DNA from: Saccharospirillum sp.
GTDB lineage: Bacteria > Pseudomonadota > Gammaproteobacteria > Pseudomonadales > Natronospirillaceae
DNA length: 59,007 nucleotides
Reading direction: 5' to 3'
Assembly: GCA_022565595.1 (NCBI GenBank)
Contig: JAIUML010000027.1
Span: 1 to 59,007 of the forward strand
This document shows, one piece after another, positions 17,021-25,394 of this stretch. The notes beneath the pieces are model-generated. The model was given only the letters and a program-made list of their open reading frames with translations, ran no database searches and was not told the DNA's origin. A program made the position numbers and the translations under genes. Positions within the stretch are counted from its first letter, which is position 1. Each line of letters opens with the position of its first letter.

Positions 17021-17654
17021 CAACAGTGCGATCAGAGAACAAATTTGCTTGTTGGGTGCCTCACTCTATGAAAGAGGCTACACCCATGGCTCCACCGGTA
17101 ACATCAGCGTCCAAACAGACGAAGGCTGGATCGTCACACCGACCAATGCCTGCCTGGGCCGTTTGGACCCGAATGAACTGAGCGTTATTCGCCGTGACGG
17201 AAGCCTGTTGAGTGGCCCTGCTCCCACCAAGGAAGTGCCTTTACACCTGGCCATGTATCGAAGTCGCAACAATACCGGAGCCGTCGTTCATCTGCATTCC
17301 TGCCACTCGGTTGCTGTATCCATGCTGGAGGGGGTAGACCCGGAATCAGTCCTGCCACCCTTGACACCCTATCTGGTCATGAAGGTGGGCAAGGTCCCGC
17401 TACTGCCCTACTTCCGACCAGGTGACCTGGCCATTGCGGACGCCATTGAACAACTCAATGGCCGCTACGCGGCCTGTTTGCTGGCCAACCATGGGCCAGT
17501 CATCTCGGGCGTCGACCTGGAGTCTGCAGTCTATGCAGCAGAGGAACTGGAAGAAAACGCTCGACTGTACCTGCTCCTGGCACAGCGCGGTTGCCGCCCT
17601 CTGAACGATCAGCAAGTTCAAGAGTTGCAGCAACATTTTGGCAGTGAATGGTGA
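17013..17654 (+). CDS. otnC: 3-oxo-tetronate 4-phosphate decarboxylase (class II aldolase family)
   Basis: The 213-residue class II aldolase/adducin protein has TGNISVQ, the PTKEVPLHLAMY segment, the zinc site HLHSCHS and the third ligand region ANHGPVISG. In the OtnKCI pathway this enzyme decarboxylates 3-oxo-tetronate 4-phosphate to dihydroxyacetone phosphate. It overlaps the kinase gene by 8 bp, and the isomerase gene starts 5 bp after its stop, so the three are coupled. L-fuculose-phosphate aldolases are close relatives; the neighbours decide the call. Confidence 0.8.
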   Translation: MNNNSAIREQICLLGASLYERGYTHGSTGNISVQTDEGWIVTPTNACLGRLDPNELSVIRRDGSLLSGPAPTKEVPLHLAMYRSRNNTGAVVHLHSCHSVAVSMLEGVDPESVLPPLTPYLVMKVGKVPLLPYFRPGDLAIADAIEQLNGRYAACLLANHGPVISGVDLESAVYAAEELEENARLYLLLAQRGCRPLNDQQVQELQQHFGSEW

Positions 17655-17658
17655 CCCT

Positions 17659-18528
17659 ATGCTGAAGTTTGCTGCAAATATCACCTGGCTTTATCGTGAA
17701 TGGCCCTTCCTCGAAAGGCCCTTGAAAGCCGCTGAAGATGGGTTTGATGGGATCGAATGCTTATTCCCCTATCACTTTCCGGCTGACGATCTGGCAGAGT
17801 CCCTTGGCCAGAGTCGGATGCCACTGGCGTTGATCAATGCCCCTGCTGGTGATTGGGAGCAAGGCGAACGAGGCCTGGCCGGCTTGCCAGGGCGGGAAGT
17901 CGAGTTTGCTCAGTCACTTGAGCAGGCATGGCACTACGCAAGCATTCTCGGCTGCAGCCAAGTGCATGTTATGGCAGGCCTGCAACAGCCTTCGCTAACT
18001 CGAGAGTCGCAACTGGAATGCCTGATCAAGCGGCTGAAACACGCTTGTGATCAGGCAAACAGATTGGGCATAACTGTGATGATCGAAGCCTTGAACGCTC
18101 AGGATGTACCCAACTACCTGGTACCCAATTTGACCACAGCCCTGTCTATCCATGAGCAGGTGGACCGTCCCAACCTGAAAATACAGTTCGACCTGTACCA
18201 TCAGCAACGGACCGATGGCGACCTCTCCCAGAACCTGGCACGACTGGGCAGTGCCCTTGGCCATATTCAGTGCGCCGGTGTACCGGGTCGCCATGAACCG
18301 GACTACGGCGAAATCGACTTCGGATATATTTTCCAGCAACTCACTCGGCTGAACTACAGCGGATGGATTGGTGCTGAATACAGTCCAAGGCAGCGTACTC
18401 GGGATGGGCTGAACTGGCTCAGTGCGGCAAAAAAACTGCGACCGGCTCTATATAGCCGTTTGCGAGGGATACATACACAAGGATCTTTAAATCAAGACTA
18501 CCTCTCAACGGAGAACAACAATGAATAA
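17659..18528 (+). CDS. otnI: 2-oxo-tetronate isomerase (hydroxypyruvate isomerase family)
   Basis: The protein is a TIM barrel of 289 residues beginning MLKFAANITWLYREWPFLER, the typical Hyi/OtnI start. Metal and catalytic motifs are VMIEALNAQD, IQFDLYHQQ, IQCAGVPGRHEPDYGEIDF and WIGAEYSP. It interconverts 2-oxo- and 3-oxo-tetronate, preparing the kinase substrate. ATG 17659 is chosen over the earlier in-frame 17638, which overlaps the decarboxylase coding region. The end overlaps the start of dctP by 8 bp, linking catabolism with uptake. Confidence 0.8.
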   Translation: MLKFAANITWLYREWPFLERPLKAAEDGFDGIECLFPYHFPADDLAESLGQSRMPLALINAPAGDWEQGERGLAGLPGREVEFAQSLEQAWHYASILGCSQVHVMAGLQQPSLTRESQLECLIKRLKHACDQANRLGITVMIEALNAQDVPNYLVPNLTTALSIHEQVDRPNLKIQFDLYHQQRTDGDLSQNLARLGSALGHIQCAGVPGRHEPDYGEIDFGYIFQQLTRLNYSGWIGAEYSPRQRTRDGLNWLSAAKKLRPALYSRLRGIHTQGSLNQDYLSTENNNE

Positions 18529-19513
18529 AACCATCACATCGATAATCCTTGCGACCACCTGCTGGGCAGCGACAGCCGTTCATGCACAGGTCATTCGCAT
18601 CGCTCACGATAATCAACTGGATACGCCACTGCACAAATCGCTGGTTCAGTTCAAAAAGGAATTGGAGAAACAAAGCGACCTGGGCCTGCGAGTAGAAATT
18701 TACGAAGGCGGCCAACTTGGTGGCGTCGCTGAAGTTACCGATATGGTACAAAACAATAACATGCAGATGACGGCGGCGGCATCCGTTCTACTTGCCCCCT
18801 ATATACCGGAATTCAATGTACTCGATCTGTTTTTCCTGTTTGACGACGAGGCACATGCTCACCGGGTATTGGATAGTGACACTGGCGGCAAGGCGCTGCT
18901 CGACGCCATGGCACCACGAGGCTTCAAGGGGCTTGGCTTCGGTGAAGTCGGCTTCCGCCACATGACATCCAACCTCGGCCCAATCAACGACGAGGAAACC
19001 CTGGCTCGGGTGCGCCTGCGTTCAGCGGATAACCCCATGCAAATTGCGGCCTGGCGTTCTGTCGAAGCGACACCCATTCCACTGGCCTGGGGCGAAATTT
19101 ATACATCGCTGCAACAGAACCTGATCAACTCTCAGGAAAGTGCTGCATTCTCCGTATTCTCTGAGCGGTTCTACGAAGTTCAGAGCCACATGACACAATC
19201 CGGCCATATCTACACCAACTTTGTTTGGTTCATGAATGCTGGTTTCTTCAACGGTTTGAATGACGCACAGCAACAAGCGGTACTTGAAGCGGCCGACCGC
19301 GCCATCGACTACCAGCGTGAGTTGGCACTGGAAAGCAACACCAATGTGGTTGGCCAGCTGGAGGAACTGGGCGTCGAAGTTTCAACCATGCCAGATTCAT
19401 TAAAGGCGGTGATGGCTGAAAAAATGAATGGTGCTGTTCGCGATCAGTTGCGCGAAAGAACCGGTCCATCTTTGTTTGATCAAGTCATCGACACTGTTGA
19501 GCGTTTGCGGTAA
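18521..19513 (+). CDS. dctP: TRAP transporter solute-binding protein, DctP family
   Basis: The 330-residue protein has a Sec signal peptide with a likely cut after VHA. The mature part follows the DctP pattern, with EIYEGGQLGG, the carboxylate-binding Arg region VRLRSADNPMQIAAWRSV, TPIPLAWGEIYTSLQQ and a C-terminal long helix. It should bind an organic acid in the periplasm and deliver it to the DctQM proteins encoded downstream. The link to OtnKCI suggests a four-carbon sugar acid or its precursor. A 10-bp hairpin separates it from dctQ. Confidence 0.88.
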   Translation: MNKTITSIILATTCWAATAVHAQVIRIAHDNQLDTPLHKSLVQFKKELEKQSDLGLRVEIYEGGQLGGVAEVTDMVQNNNMQMTAAASVLLAPYIPEFNVLDLFFLFDDEAHAHRVLDSDTGGKALLDAMAPRGFKGLGFGEVGFRHMTSNLGPINDEETLARVRLRSADNPMQIAAWRSVEATPIPLAWGEIYTSLQQNLINSQESAAFSVFSERFYEVQSHMTQSGHIYTNFVWFMNAGFFNGLNDAQQQAVLEAADRAIDYQRELALESNTNVVGQLEELGVEVSTMPDSLKAVMAEKMNGAVRDQLRERTGPSLFDQVIDTVERLR

Positions 19514-19525
19514 TCCCTCAGCAAA

Positions 19526-19548
19526 AAGCGGCCACTCTGTGGCCGCTT
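19526..19548 (+). promoter_or_regulatory. Intercistronic hairpin between dctP and dctQ
   Basis: AAGCGGCCAC (19526-19535) and GTGGCCGCTT (19539-19548) form a perfect 10-bp stem with a 3-base loop. It lies 13 bp after the dctP stop. No long T-run follows, so it probably stabilises the upstream mRNA or attenuates rather than terminates. This would give the higher amount of binding protein that TRAP systems need. Confidence 0.7.
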
Positions 19549-19570
19549 ATTAGAACCCTGGAGGTACGTC

Positions 19571-20080
19571 ATGAAGTTGATGACTCTGATACGCGGCCTT
19601 GATAAACACTTTGAGCCAGTGTTGATTGTTACTGGTGTTGCCCTGATTACCTTTTCAATCTCGCTACAGATTGTATTGCGTTACTTTGACAACCCCATCA
19701 GTTGGGCTGAAGAGCTCGCACGTTATTTGTTTGTCTGGGTCATCTATCTAAGCATCAGCTACGCCATTCGAGATGATCGACACATTCGCATTACTGCCGT
19801 GGTGAAATTGCTGCCACTAACAGGTCAACTTGTCTGCCTGATCATTGCTGACATGATCTTCCTGGCCTATTCGTGCCTGGTCGTCTACTACGGGGCCCAC
19901 ATTATCCAGCGCAGCCTGGAGCTGGGCCAAATTTCATCGGGGCTGGAAATTCCAGTTGCCATACTGTACGGCTCAATCGTACTCGGTGGTGCATTAAACG
20001 TCATCCGCCTGATTCAGCGTACCATTCATCGAATTCAGGAAAGACATACGGTTCCTGTTACTGAAGGGGTCACACCATGA
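19571..20080 (+). CDS. dctQ: TRAP transporter small membrane subunit, DctQ family
   Basis: The 169-residue membrane protein has four hydrophobic helices. It shows the DctQ core FSISLQIVLRYFDNPISWAEELARYLFVWVIYL, where the R.....SW.EE.ARY.F.W pattern is diagnostic, and IRDDRHIRI. It is the small subunit that couples the binding protein to the DctM channel. A GGAG site precedes the ATG and the stop overlaps the dctM ATG (ATGA). Confidence 0.88.
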   Translation: MKLMTLIRGLDKHFEPVLIVTGVALITFSISLQIVLRYFDNPISWAEELARYLFVWVIYLSISYAIRDDRHIRITAVVKLLPLTGQLVCLIIADMIFLAYSCLVVYYGAHIIQRSLELGQISSGLEIPVAILYGSIVLGGALNVIRLIQRTIHRIQERHTVPVTEGVTP

Positions 20081-21360
20081 CCGCTGCCATACTATTTGGA
20101 TCATTCTTTGGGTTACTGATCATTGGCGTCCCCATTGGTATTGCCCTTGGCGTCGCCAGCCTGATTGTTATCTTTACCCTACCGTTCCTGAACCCGGAAT
20201 TTCTGGTGCAAGGGTTGGTTTACGGTCTGAACTCTTTTCCTTTGCTCGCTGTTATACTTTTCACACTGGCGGGCAACATCATGAGCCGTGGCGGCATTGC
20301 CAACCGGCTTATTCGGCTCGCTGAGGTCTTCCTCGGAAGATCGACCGGCGGGCTCGGCATCGTTGCCATCGTAGCCTGCATGGTTGTCGCATCCATATCT
20401 GGAACCGGCTCAGCCACCGTAGCCGCCATAGGGTTGGCCATGATACCGGCCATGGTAAGAAAAGGATATGACCGGGCGTTCTCTGGAGCACTAGTGGCCG
20501 CCGCCGGTGGCATTGGGGTGATCATTCCTCCAAGCGTAGTAATGATTGTTTATGCCGTTACAGCGCAGGTATCTGTTACGGACATGTTTCTGGCCGGGCT
20601 ATTACCTGGCTTGTTGATTGGCATTGCTCTGATGATTTATACCTACATTCAGTCTCGCCGTTATGGCTATAAAGGATCTGATGCGCATTTTTCCACGGCA
20701 GAAATTATTGTCATATTACGGCAGGCGATATTACCACTAATGATGCCAGTCATCATTTTGGGCGGTATTTATTCCGGGCTCTTTACTCCCACGGAATCTG
20801 CCGCTGTCGGCGTTGTATATGGTCTGGTATTAAGTGTAATTATCTATCGTGAAATAAAGCCGAAAGAACTCTACGGCATCATGCTCGAATCCGCACTGCT
20901 GGTCGGAGCTGTATTAGTCATTATTGGGGCTTCGACTGCCTTTGGACGAATTCTTACGATCGAACGAGTACCAACTGAAATCGCTACCTGGGTGTTGAGC
21001 ATAACGGATAGCAAAATCCTGATTTTGCTCGCCATTCTGGTATTGTTGCTGATAGTCGGTACCTTTATGGAAACCCTGGCCGCGATTGTGATATTAACAC
21101 CACTACTACTGCCCATTGTTGTCTCGCTGGGGATGTCGCCTGTCCATTTCGGCATCATCATGATTGTGAACCTGGCAATCGGCTTTGTAACGCCGCCCTT
21201 GGGGGCCAATTTGTTTATGGCGGCTCAGGTGGGGCAAGTAGCCATTGAAAAACTCTCGAGGGCAGTAATCGGATTTATCGTCGCCATGATAATAGCAATG
21301 CTCTTCATAACCTTCGTTCCCTGGTTCTCTCTAGCTATTCCAGAATTGAGAATACGCTAA
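20077..21360 (+). CDS. dctM: TRAP transporter large permease, DctM family
   Basis: The 427-residue protein has about twelve transmembrane helices and the DctM signatures. These include LIIGVPIGIALGVAS, FPLLAVILFTLAGNIMSRGG, ISGTGSATVAAIG, GIGVIIPPSVVMIVYA, FTPTESAAVGVVY and VTPPLGANLFMAAQ. It is the ion-coupled transport subunit working with the DctP and DctQ proteins upstream. It is the last gene of the nine-gene operon and is followed by a strong terminator-like hairpin. Confidence 0.9.
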   Translation: MTAAILFGSFFGLLIIGVPIGIALGVASLIVIFTLPFLNPEFLVQGLVYGLNSFPLLAVILFTLAGNIMSRGGIANRLIRLAEVFLGRSTGGLGIVAIVACMVVASISGTGSATVAAIGLAMIPAMVRKGYDRAFSGALVAAAGGIGVIIPPSVVMIVYAVTAQVSVTDMFLAGLLPGLLIGIALMIYTYIQSRRYGYKGSDAHFSTAEIIVILRQAILPLMMPVIILGGIYSGLFTPTESAAVGVVYGLVLSVIIYREIKPKELYGIMLESALLVGAVLVIIGASTAFGRILTIERVPTEIATWVLSITDSKILILLAILVLLLIVGTFMETLAAIVILTPLLLPIVVSLGMSPVHFGIIMIVNLAIGFVTPPLGANLFMAAQVGQVAIEKLSRAVIGFIVAMIIAMLFITFVPWFSLAIPELRIR

Positions 21361-21382
21361 TTATTTAAAGAGCTTTAAGTAT

Positions 21383-21414
21383 TTTTCTGGTGTTTTTTAA
21401 AGCACCAGAAAAAC
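21383..21414 (+). terminator. Terminator-like hairpin after dctM
   Basis: TTTTTCTGGTG (21383-21393) pairs perfectly with CACCAGAAAAA (21404-21414) across a 10-base T-rich loop. It lies 22 bp after the operon's last stop. The arms carry T and A runs, so it could end transcription from either side. Confidence 0.7.
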
Positions 21415-21420
21415 GCTATA

Positions 21421-21888
21421 GGAGAACCGCAATCTCTGGGTCATTACCTCGCCTCAGTGCCAAGGTGTTAACCTATAACCTTATGCGGAGTGGATGCATG
21501 CTCCCCTTCGAAACAACAAAGCTTCTTTAAAATCCTCTTCGTATTACTGGATTGCTCGAAGCAATTTTACACGAATGAATGAGACCCAGGGGCAGCCTCC
21601 AGAGTAAGGGAGGCTGTAACCTGAAGTCGATCTCGACCGACGCAAGCGAATCTTATGCAAAAAGCCAGCACCTATAGAACGGTGATTTAACCGCCCAGTA
21701 ATGCAAGACAAACCTAGCCGAGCCCAACCGCTGCTGGCGACACCCTTCAAGCTGCCAAACATGTATCGACCTTCAGTCTTTTGAATCGGCGTAAACCCTG
21801 CACAAATTCAGATAGGATTGTTGAAACCGATTATTTGGCCCACTTGAAGTAAACACATAAGTAGCTACATTGACTACGAGGAGTTCAA
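21421..21888. other. Non-coding or decayed stretch
   Basis: No credible gene was found here. Short minus-strand frames (to 72 residues) show no family motif and mixed composition. A hairpin, CAGCCTCC (21593-21600) with GGAGGCTG (21609-21616), and a shorter one at 21551-21565 are present. Together with the adjoining antitoxin pseudogene this looks like remnant DNA between two acquired modules. Confidence 0.4.
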
Positions 21889-22097
21889 ATGCAAAGCGAA
21901 ATATAACGCTAGGGTAATAGCGCTGCTGTAAGGCTTTCCAGCATGATTTTGTACAAGCCAAACCTGGCGTAACCCGTCCGTTCAGTGTGGATGTTAAAGA
22001 ATGCTTCATCGCCAAGGCTAAAAGCAGTGTAATGGATCAGGCTCTGGTTCGCGTTACTCCATTGAACGGGTCGGATATCGCTATCGAGATTTCCTAA
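21889..22097 (+). pseudogene. MazE/AbrB-type antitoxin pseudogene
   Basis: The plus strand from ATG 21889, after a GAGGAG site, reads MQSEI-stop-R-stop-GNSAAVRLSSMIL. If the TAA and TAG are restored to AAA and TGG this becomes MQSEIKRWGNSAAVRL, the hallmark N-terminus of MazE-like swapped-hairpin antitoxins. After a frameshift the sequence continues TRPFSVDVKECFIAKAK, matching the second half of the DNA-binding domain, and ends at a TAA near 22097. Two stops plus a frameshift make it non-functional. No toxin gene is visible downstream; the nadC gene follows on the other strand. Confidence 0.55.
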
Positions 22098-22170
22098 AGA
22101 AAGTAACTCCTGTGGCTGAGATGTATTCGATTCCAGGACATAAACTCAAAACTGAAGTTCAGGCCCTACC

Positions 22171-23031
22171 CTATTCCCCGTCGATTACTTCCAGCCTCAT
22201 GGACAGGTCAATCGCCTGCACGTCCTTGGTCAAGGTTCCCATAGAAATATAATCTACGCCGGTTTTCGCTATTGGTACCAGCGTTTGCTCATTGATCCCG
22301 CCTGATGCTTCAATTTTGGCCTTGCCTTTAGCTCGGATGACGGCCTCCCGGGTTTGCTCCAGGCTGAAGTTATCCAACATGATCACGTCCGCCCTGGCGG
22401 ACAACGCCATATCCAGCTCCTGCAGTGTTTCAACCTCCACTTCCACTGGCTTGCCAGGTGCCAGTTTTCGGGCCGCCAGCACGGCTTCGGTCAGCCCGCC
22501 ACAGGCCGCGATGTGGTTTTCCTTGATTAAAAAGGCATCGTAGAGGCCCATGCGATGACTTTGCCCACCACCACAGGTAACTGCGTACTTTTGCGCCAAT
22601 CGCAATCCGGGCAAAGTTTTACGGGTATCAAGCACATTCACCGCCGTTCCCGTCACTTTCGCGACTACTTCCGCCGTTTTGGTCGCTGTTGCAGACAATA
22701 ATTGCAAAAAATTAAGCGCGACACGCTCACCAGAGAGCAATGCCTGGGCTTTTCCGGTTATCTCAACAAAGGGCTCATTGGGCACCAGCCGGTCGCCGTC
22801 ATTGGCATACCATACGACGTCCACGTCTGTGTCGATCTGGCGAAACACCTCATTACACCAATGGACACCGCAGAGGACGGCCGGTTCGCGGCTGATTACT
22901 GTTGCTCGCGCATAGCTATGCGGAGAAATCAGCGCAGCGTTGATATCACCCGCTCCCAGGTCCTCAGTTAAAGCAGCTGTCACATTGGTTTTAATCGCCT
23001 CAGAGAGTGCGGCCTTGTCAATCTGGTACAT
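22171..23031 (-). CDS. nadC: Quinolinate phosphoribosyltransferase (NadC) within a phthalate cluster
   Basis: The 286-residue protein has all NadC signatures: [100 protein letters not shown], and [12 protein letters not shown] with [10 protein letters not shown]. It converts quinolinate (pyridine-2,3-dicarboxylate) and PRPP to nicotinate mononucleotide. It diverges from the phthalate reductase gene and is far from any nadA or nadB. A nadC-type gene in the phthalate cluster of Burkholderia cepacia DBO1 was proposed to remove quinolinate, a phthalate analogue that the uptake system also imports; the same explanation fits here. Confidence 0.9.
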   Translation of the reverse strand: MYQIDKAALSEAIKTNVTAALTEDLGAGDINAALISPHSYARATVISREPAVLCGVHWCNEVFRQIDTDVDVVWYANDGDRLVPNEPFVEITGKAQALLSGERVALNFLQLLSATATKTAEVVAKVTGTAVNVLDTRKTLPGLRLAQKYAVTCGGGQSHRMGLYDAFLIKENHIAACGGLTEAVLAARKLAPGKPVEVEVETLQELDMALSARADVIMLDNFSLEQTREAVIRAKGKAKIEASGGINEQTLVPIAKTGVDYISMGTLTKDVQAIDLSMRLEVIDGE

Positions 23032-23053
23032 AGGGAATGGTCCTCAGTACTCC

Positions 23054-23077
23054 AGGGTTAAAACCTAGGGTTAAAAC
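23054..23077. promoter_or_regulatory. Tandem 11-bp direct repeat upstream of nadC
   Basis: AGGGTTAAAAC occurs at 23054-23064 and again at 23067-23077, separated by CT. It lies 23-46 bp before the nadC start, in the spacer shared with the divergent pht2 gene. The 13-bp period is close to one helical turn, so it may be a binding site, but no protein can be named. Confidence 0.35.
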
Positions 23078-23170
23078 GGTGTTCCTAATGGTTATCAGCA
23101 GGTGCCTTTTTAATACTGTGCAAAAAGCTGACAATACTTGCAATGATCCACTATTTTGTCCAAACTTCCA

Positions 23171-23190
23171 AATAATCTTAGATATATAAG
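23171..23190 (+). promoter_or_regulatory. Putative pht operator/promoter element upstream of pht2
   Basis: The 20 bp at 23171-23190 read AATAAT-C-TTAGATAT-A-TAAG. An almost identical element on the minus strand lies before the pht3 gene (33298-33317). TTGTCC upstream and TAGATA inside the element can serve as -35 and -10 with 17 bp between them. The near-palindromic TTAGATATaTAA core fits a MarR-type operator, and the MarR gene at 25395 lies in the operon it would control. Confidence 0.6.
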
Positions 23191-23211
23191 TTTTTAGGAG
23201 TAATGGACATC

Positions 23212-24180
23212 ATGGCACAACCATCGCTTGATCTGACGGTACACTTGGCCGCAAAAGAGTCCCTCGCAGAGGGGATCGTCCGCTTTGAGTTCAGACCCGC
23301 TGATGATACCACCCTCCCTGAACCGATGGCCGGCGCCCACATACGCATTCAAGTACCCAACGGCGAACAACGGCAATACTCGCTGTGCCAGGGGCCTGAC
23401 CTGACCGATCGATATGTCATCGTGGTCAAGTATGAAGCTGATGGCAAAGGCGGCTCCAAAAGTCTTATCGACGAGAGCAAAGTGGGAGACATCTTCAAGA
23501 TCTCCGAACCCATCAACGACTTCCCATTAACCGGCAACCCCACACGCTACGTTTTCATCGCTGGCGGCATTGGCATTACGCCGCTGTATTCGATGATAAA
23601 AACGCTGGAGCAAACAGGCGGCAAACCCTGGAAGCTCTACTATCTGAGCCGTCACGCTAAGCAGACTGCTTTTCTCGATGAACTGAGTGCGCCTCACTAC
23701 AAAGGCAAGGTGGTGATTCACCACACTGAAGGCAAACCTGATAGCCAATACGATCTCTGGCCCGTATTTGAACAGCCCAAGGGTGCCTATCTGTATTGTT
23801 GCGGCCCGCGAGGGATGATGGAAGAGGTACGCGACATGACCGGTCACTGGTCGCCCAGCAGCATACACTTCGAGGACTTCGGCGGCGCAGATGCCGCACA
23901 TCATGCCGATGATCAGGCGTTTGAACTCCACCTGGAAGGTCACGACACACCGGTGCCCGTAGCCGCCGACCAAACCATGCTTGAGGCCCTGGAAGCCGCG
24001 GGTTTCGATGCACCCTATTCTTGTGAAAGTGGTACTTGTGGCACCTGCCGTTGCGAGCTTATCGAAGGCGAAGCCGACCACCGAGACCTGGTTCTGAGCG
24101 ACGCCGAGCAGGAACGCTACGTGATGCCTTGTGTTTCACGAGCACAGGGACCTTCGCTGACCATTCGGTTGCCTCAATGA
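23212..24180 (+). CDS. pht2: Phthalate 4,5-dioxygenase reductase component
   Basis: The 322-residue protein has the order FMN domain, NADH domain and C-terminal plant-type [2Fe-2S] ferredoxin, as in phthalate dioxygenase reductase. Motifs are RQYSL (residues 54-58) for FMN, IAGGIGITPLYSMI and YCCGPRGMMEEV for the NAD site, and CESGTCGTC plus a distal Cys near the C-terminus for the cluster. It passes electrons from NADH to the Rieske oxygenase. ATG 23212 is preferred over 23203, because the AGGAG at 23196-23200 is only 2 bp from the earlier ATG. The stop overlaps the pht4 start. Confidence 0.9.
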   Translation: MAQPSLDLTVHLAAKESLAEGIVRFEFRPADDTTLPEPMAGAHIRIQVPNGEQRQYSLCQGPDLTDRYVIVVKYEADGKGGSKSLIDESKVGDIFKISEPINDFPLTGNPTRYVFIAGGIGITPLYSMIKTLEQTGGKPWKLYYLSRHAKQTAFLDELSAPHYKGKVVIHHTEGKPDSQYDLWPVFEQPKGAYLYCCGPRGMMEEVRDMTGHWSPSSIHFEDFGGADAAHHADDQAFELHLEGHDTPVPVAADQTMLEALEAAGFDAPYSCESGTCGTCRCELIEGEADHRDLVLSDAEQERYVMPCVSRAQGPSLTIRLPQ

Positions 24181-25379
24181 ACAGCGCGGTTCAGATTGGC
24201 ATCTCTGGCCTGGGCCGCGGCTTCATGTTGCTGCTCCCTACTTTGGGGGCCCATCCGGACATCAAACTGGTTGCCGCTGCCGACCCACGACCCGATGCGC
24301 GCCTGCGCTTTGAGCAGGATTTTCACGGTAAAACCTATACCGATTTTGAACAGCTGTGCCAGAACCCGGACGTCGAAGCGGTGTACATAGCCTCGCCCCA
24401 CGGGTTGCATCGTGAACAGGTCGAATGTGCTGCGCGATACGGCAAGCATATTCTGGTAGAGAAGCCCATGGCCCTGTCGCTGGACGACTGCCAGGCCATG
24501 ATCGACGCCATGAAAGCCGCGCAGAAAACACTCCTGGTTGGCCACAGCCATAGTTTCGATACGCCCTATTTGCGCGCTGCTCAGATGGTTCACTCAGGAG
24601 ACTTTGGCGCTGTACGAATGATACAGGCGATGAACTTTACCGACTTCCTGTACCGCCCTCGTCGACCCGAAGAACTGGATACCCAACGGGGCGGTGGTGT
24701 GGTGTACAGCCAGGCTGCGCACCAGGTCGACATCGTGCGTTTGCTCGGTGGCGGCGAGGTGACAAAGGTCACGGCACATACTGGCCAGTGGGACCCGGCT
24801 CGGCCAACCGAAGGGGCTTATTCAGCACTGCTCAGCTTTGCCAATGGCGCCGTTGCCACTCTGACTTACAGTGGTTATGCGCATTTCGATACCGATGAAT
24901 TGAACGACTGGAAGGGTGAATTGGGCCAGGCCCGATCCGCATCCGACTATGGCAAAGCACGCCAGGCTCTGCAAAAAATCAGCTCCCCTGAAGCCGAAGC
25001 CGAACTGAAAAATCGCCGAGCCTACGGCGAAACGCTAGGACTTGAAGATACGTCGCTTGAGGGCATTGGCCACAATCACTTCGGTTTTGTTCTGGTCAGT
25101 TGCGATCATGCGGACTTGAGGCCTACGCCCGCCGGTATTCAACTCTATGGCAACACCCGAAAGCATCTTGTACCCTTGCCTGAGCCTGACATCCCCAGAC
25201 GTGAAGTGATCGATGAATGGGTTGCGGCGATTCGAGGCGACAAGGCACCCATCCACTCGGGCGAATGGGGGCTTGCGACAATGGAAGTGTGCTTTGCCAT
25301 TCTGGAATCGGCGCGAACCGGTCAGGCTGTATCACTGAGGCATCAATGTGCCTTGCCAGATACACGTCATGAATGCTGA
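24177..25379 (+). CDS. pht4: 4,5-dihydro-4,5-dihydroxyphthalate dehydrogenase (Gfo/Idh/MocA family)
   Basis: The 400-residue oxidoreductase starts VQIGISGLGRGFMLLLPTL, an N-terminal Rossmann fold. It has ILVEKPMALSLDDCQAMI, with the conserved EKP catalytic Lys, and the DNA-binding-like GGGVVYSQAAHQVDIVRLLGG segment typical of Gfo/Idh/MocA enzymes. Size and context (directly after the reductase gene, ATGA overlap) match Pht4, which oxidises the cis-dihydrodiol formed from phthalate to 4,5-dihydroxyphthalate. The start at 24177 is fixed by this overlap; a longer in-frame version would lie inside the reductase gene. The MarR gene follows after 15 bp. Confidence 0.85.
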   Translation: MNSAVQIGISGLGRGFMLLLPTLGAHPDIKLVAAADPRPDARLRFEQDFHGKTYTDFEQLCQNPDVEAVYIASPHGLHREQVECAARYGKHILVEKPMALSLDDCQAMIDAMKAAQKTLLVGHSHSFDTPYLRAAQMVHSGDFGAVRMIQAMNFTDFLYRPRRPEELDTQRGGGVVYSQAAHQVDIVRLLGGGEVTKVTAHTGQWDPARPTEGAYSALLSFANGAVATLTYSGYAHFDTDELNDWKGELGQARSASDYGKARQALQKISSPEAEAELKNRRAYGETLGLEDTSLEGIGHNHFGFVLVSCDHADLRPTPAGIQLYGNTRKHLVPLPEPDIPRREVIDEWVAAIRGDKAPIHSGEWGLATMEVCFAILESARTGQAVSLRHQCALPDTRHEC

Positions 25380-25394
25380 CCAGGAATTTGACTC

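Noticed and set aside
21544-22015. Minus-strand frames of 72 and 80 residues
   Set aside because: Neither shows a family motif, and the second runs antisense over the recognisable MazE-like pseudogene.
24036-24176. Longer N-terminus of the pht4 product
   Set aside because: The extra residues are an out-of-frame reading of the reductase [2Fe-2S] domain; the ATGA overlap at 24177 gives the natural start.
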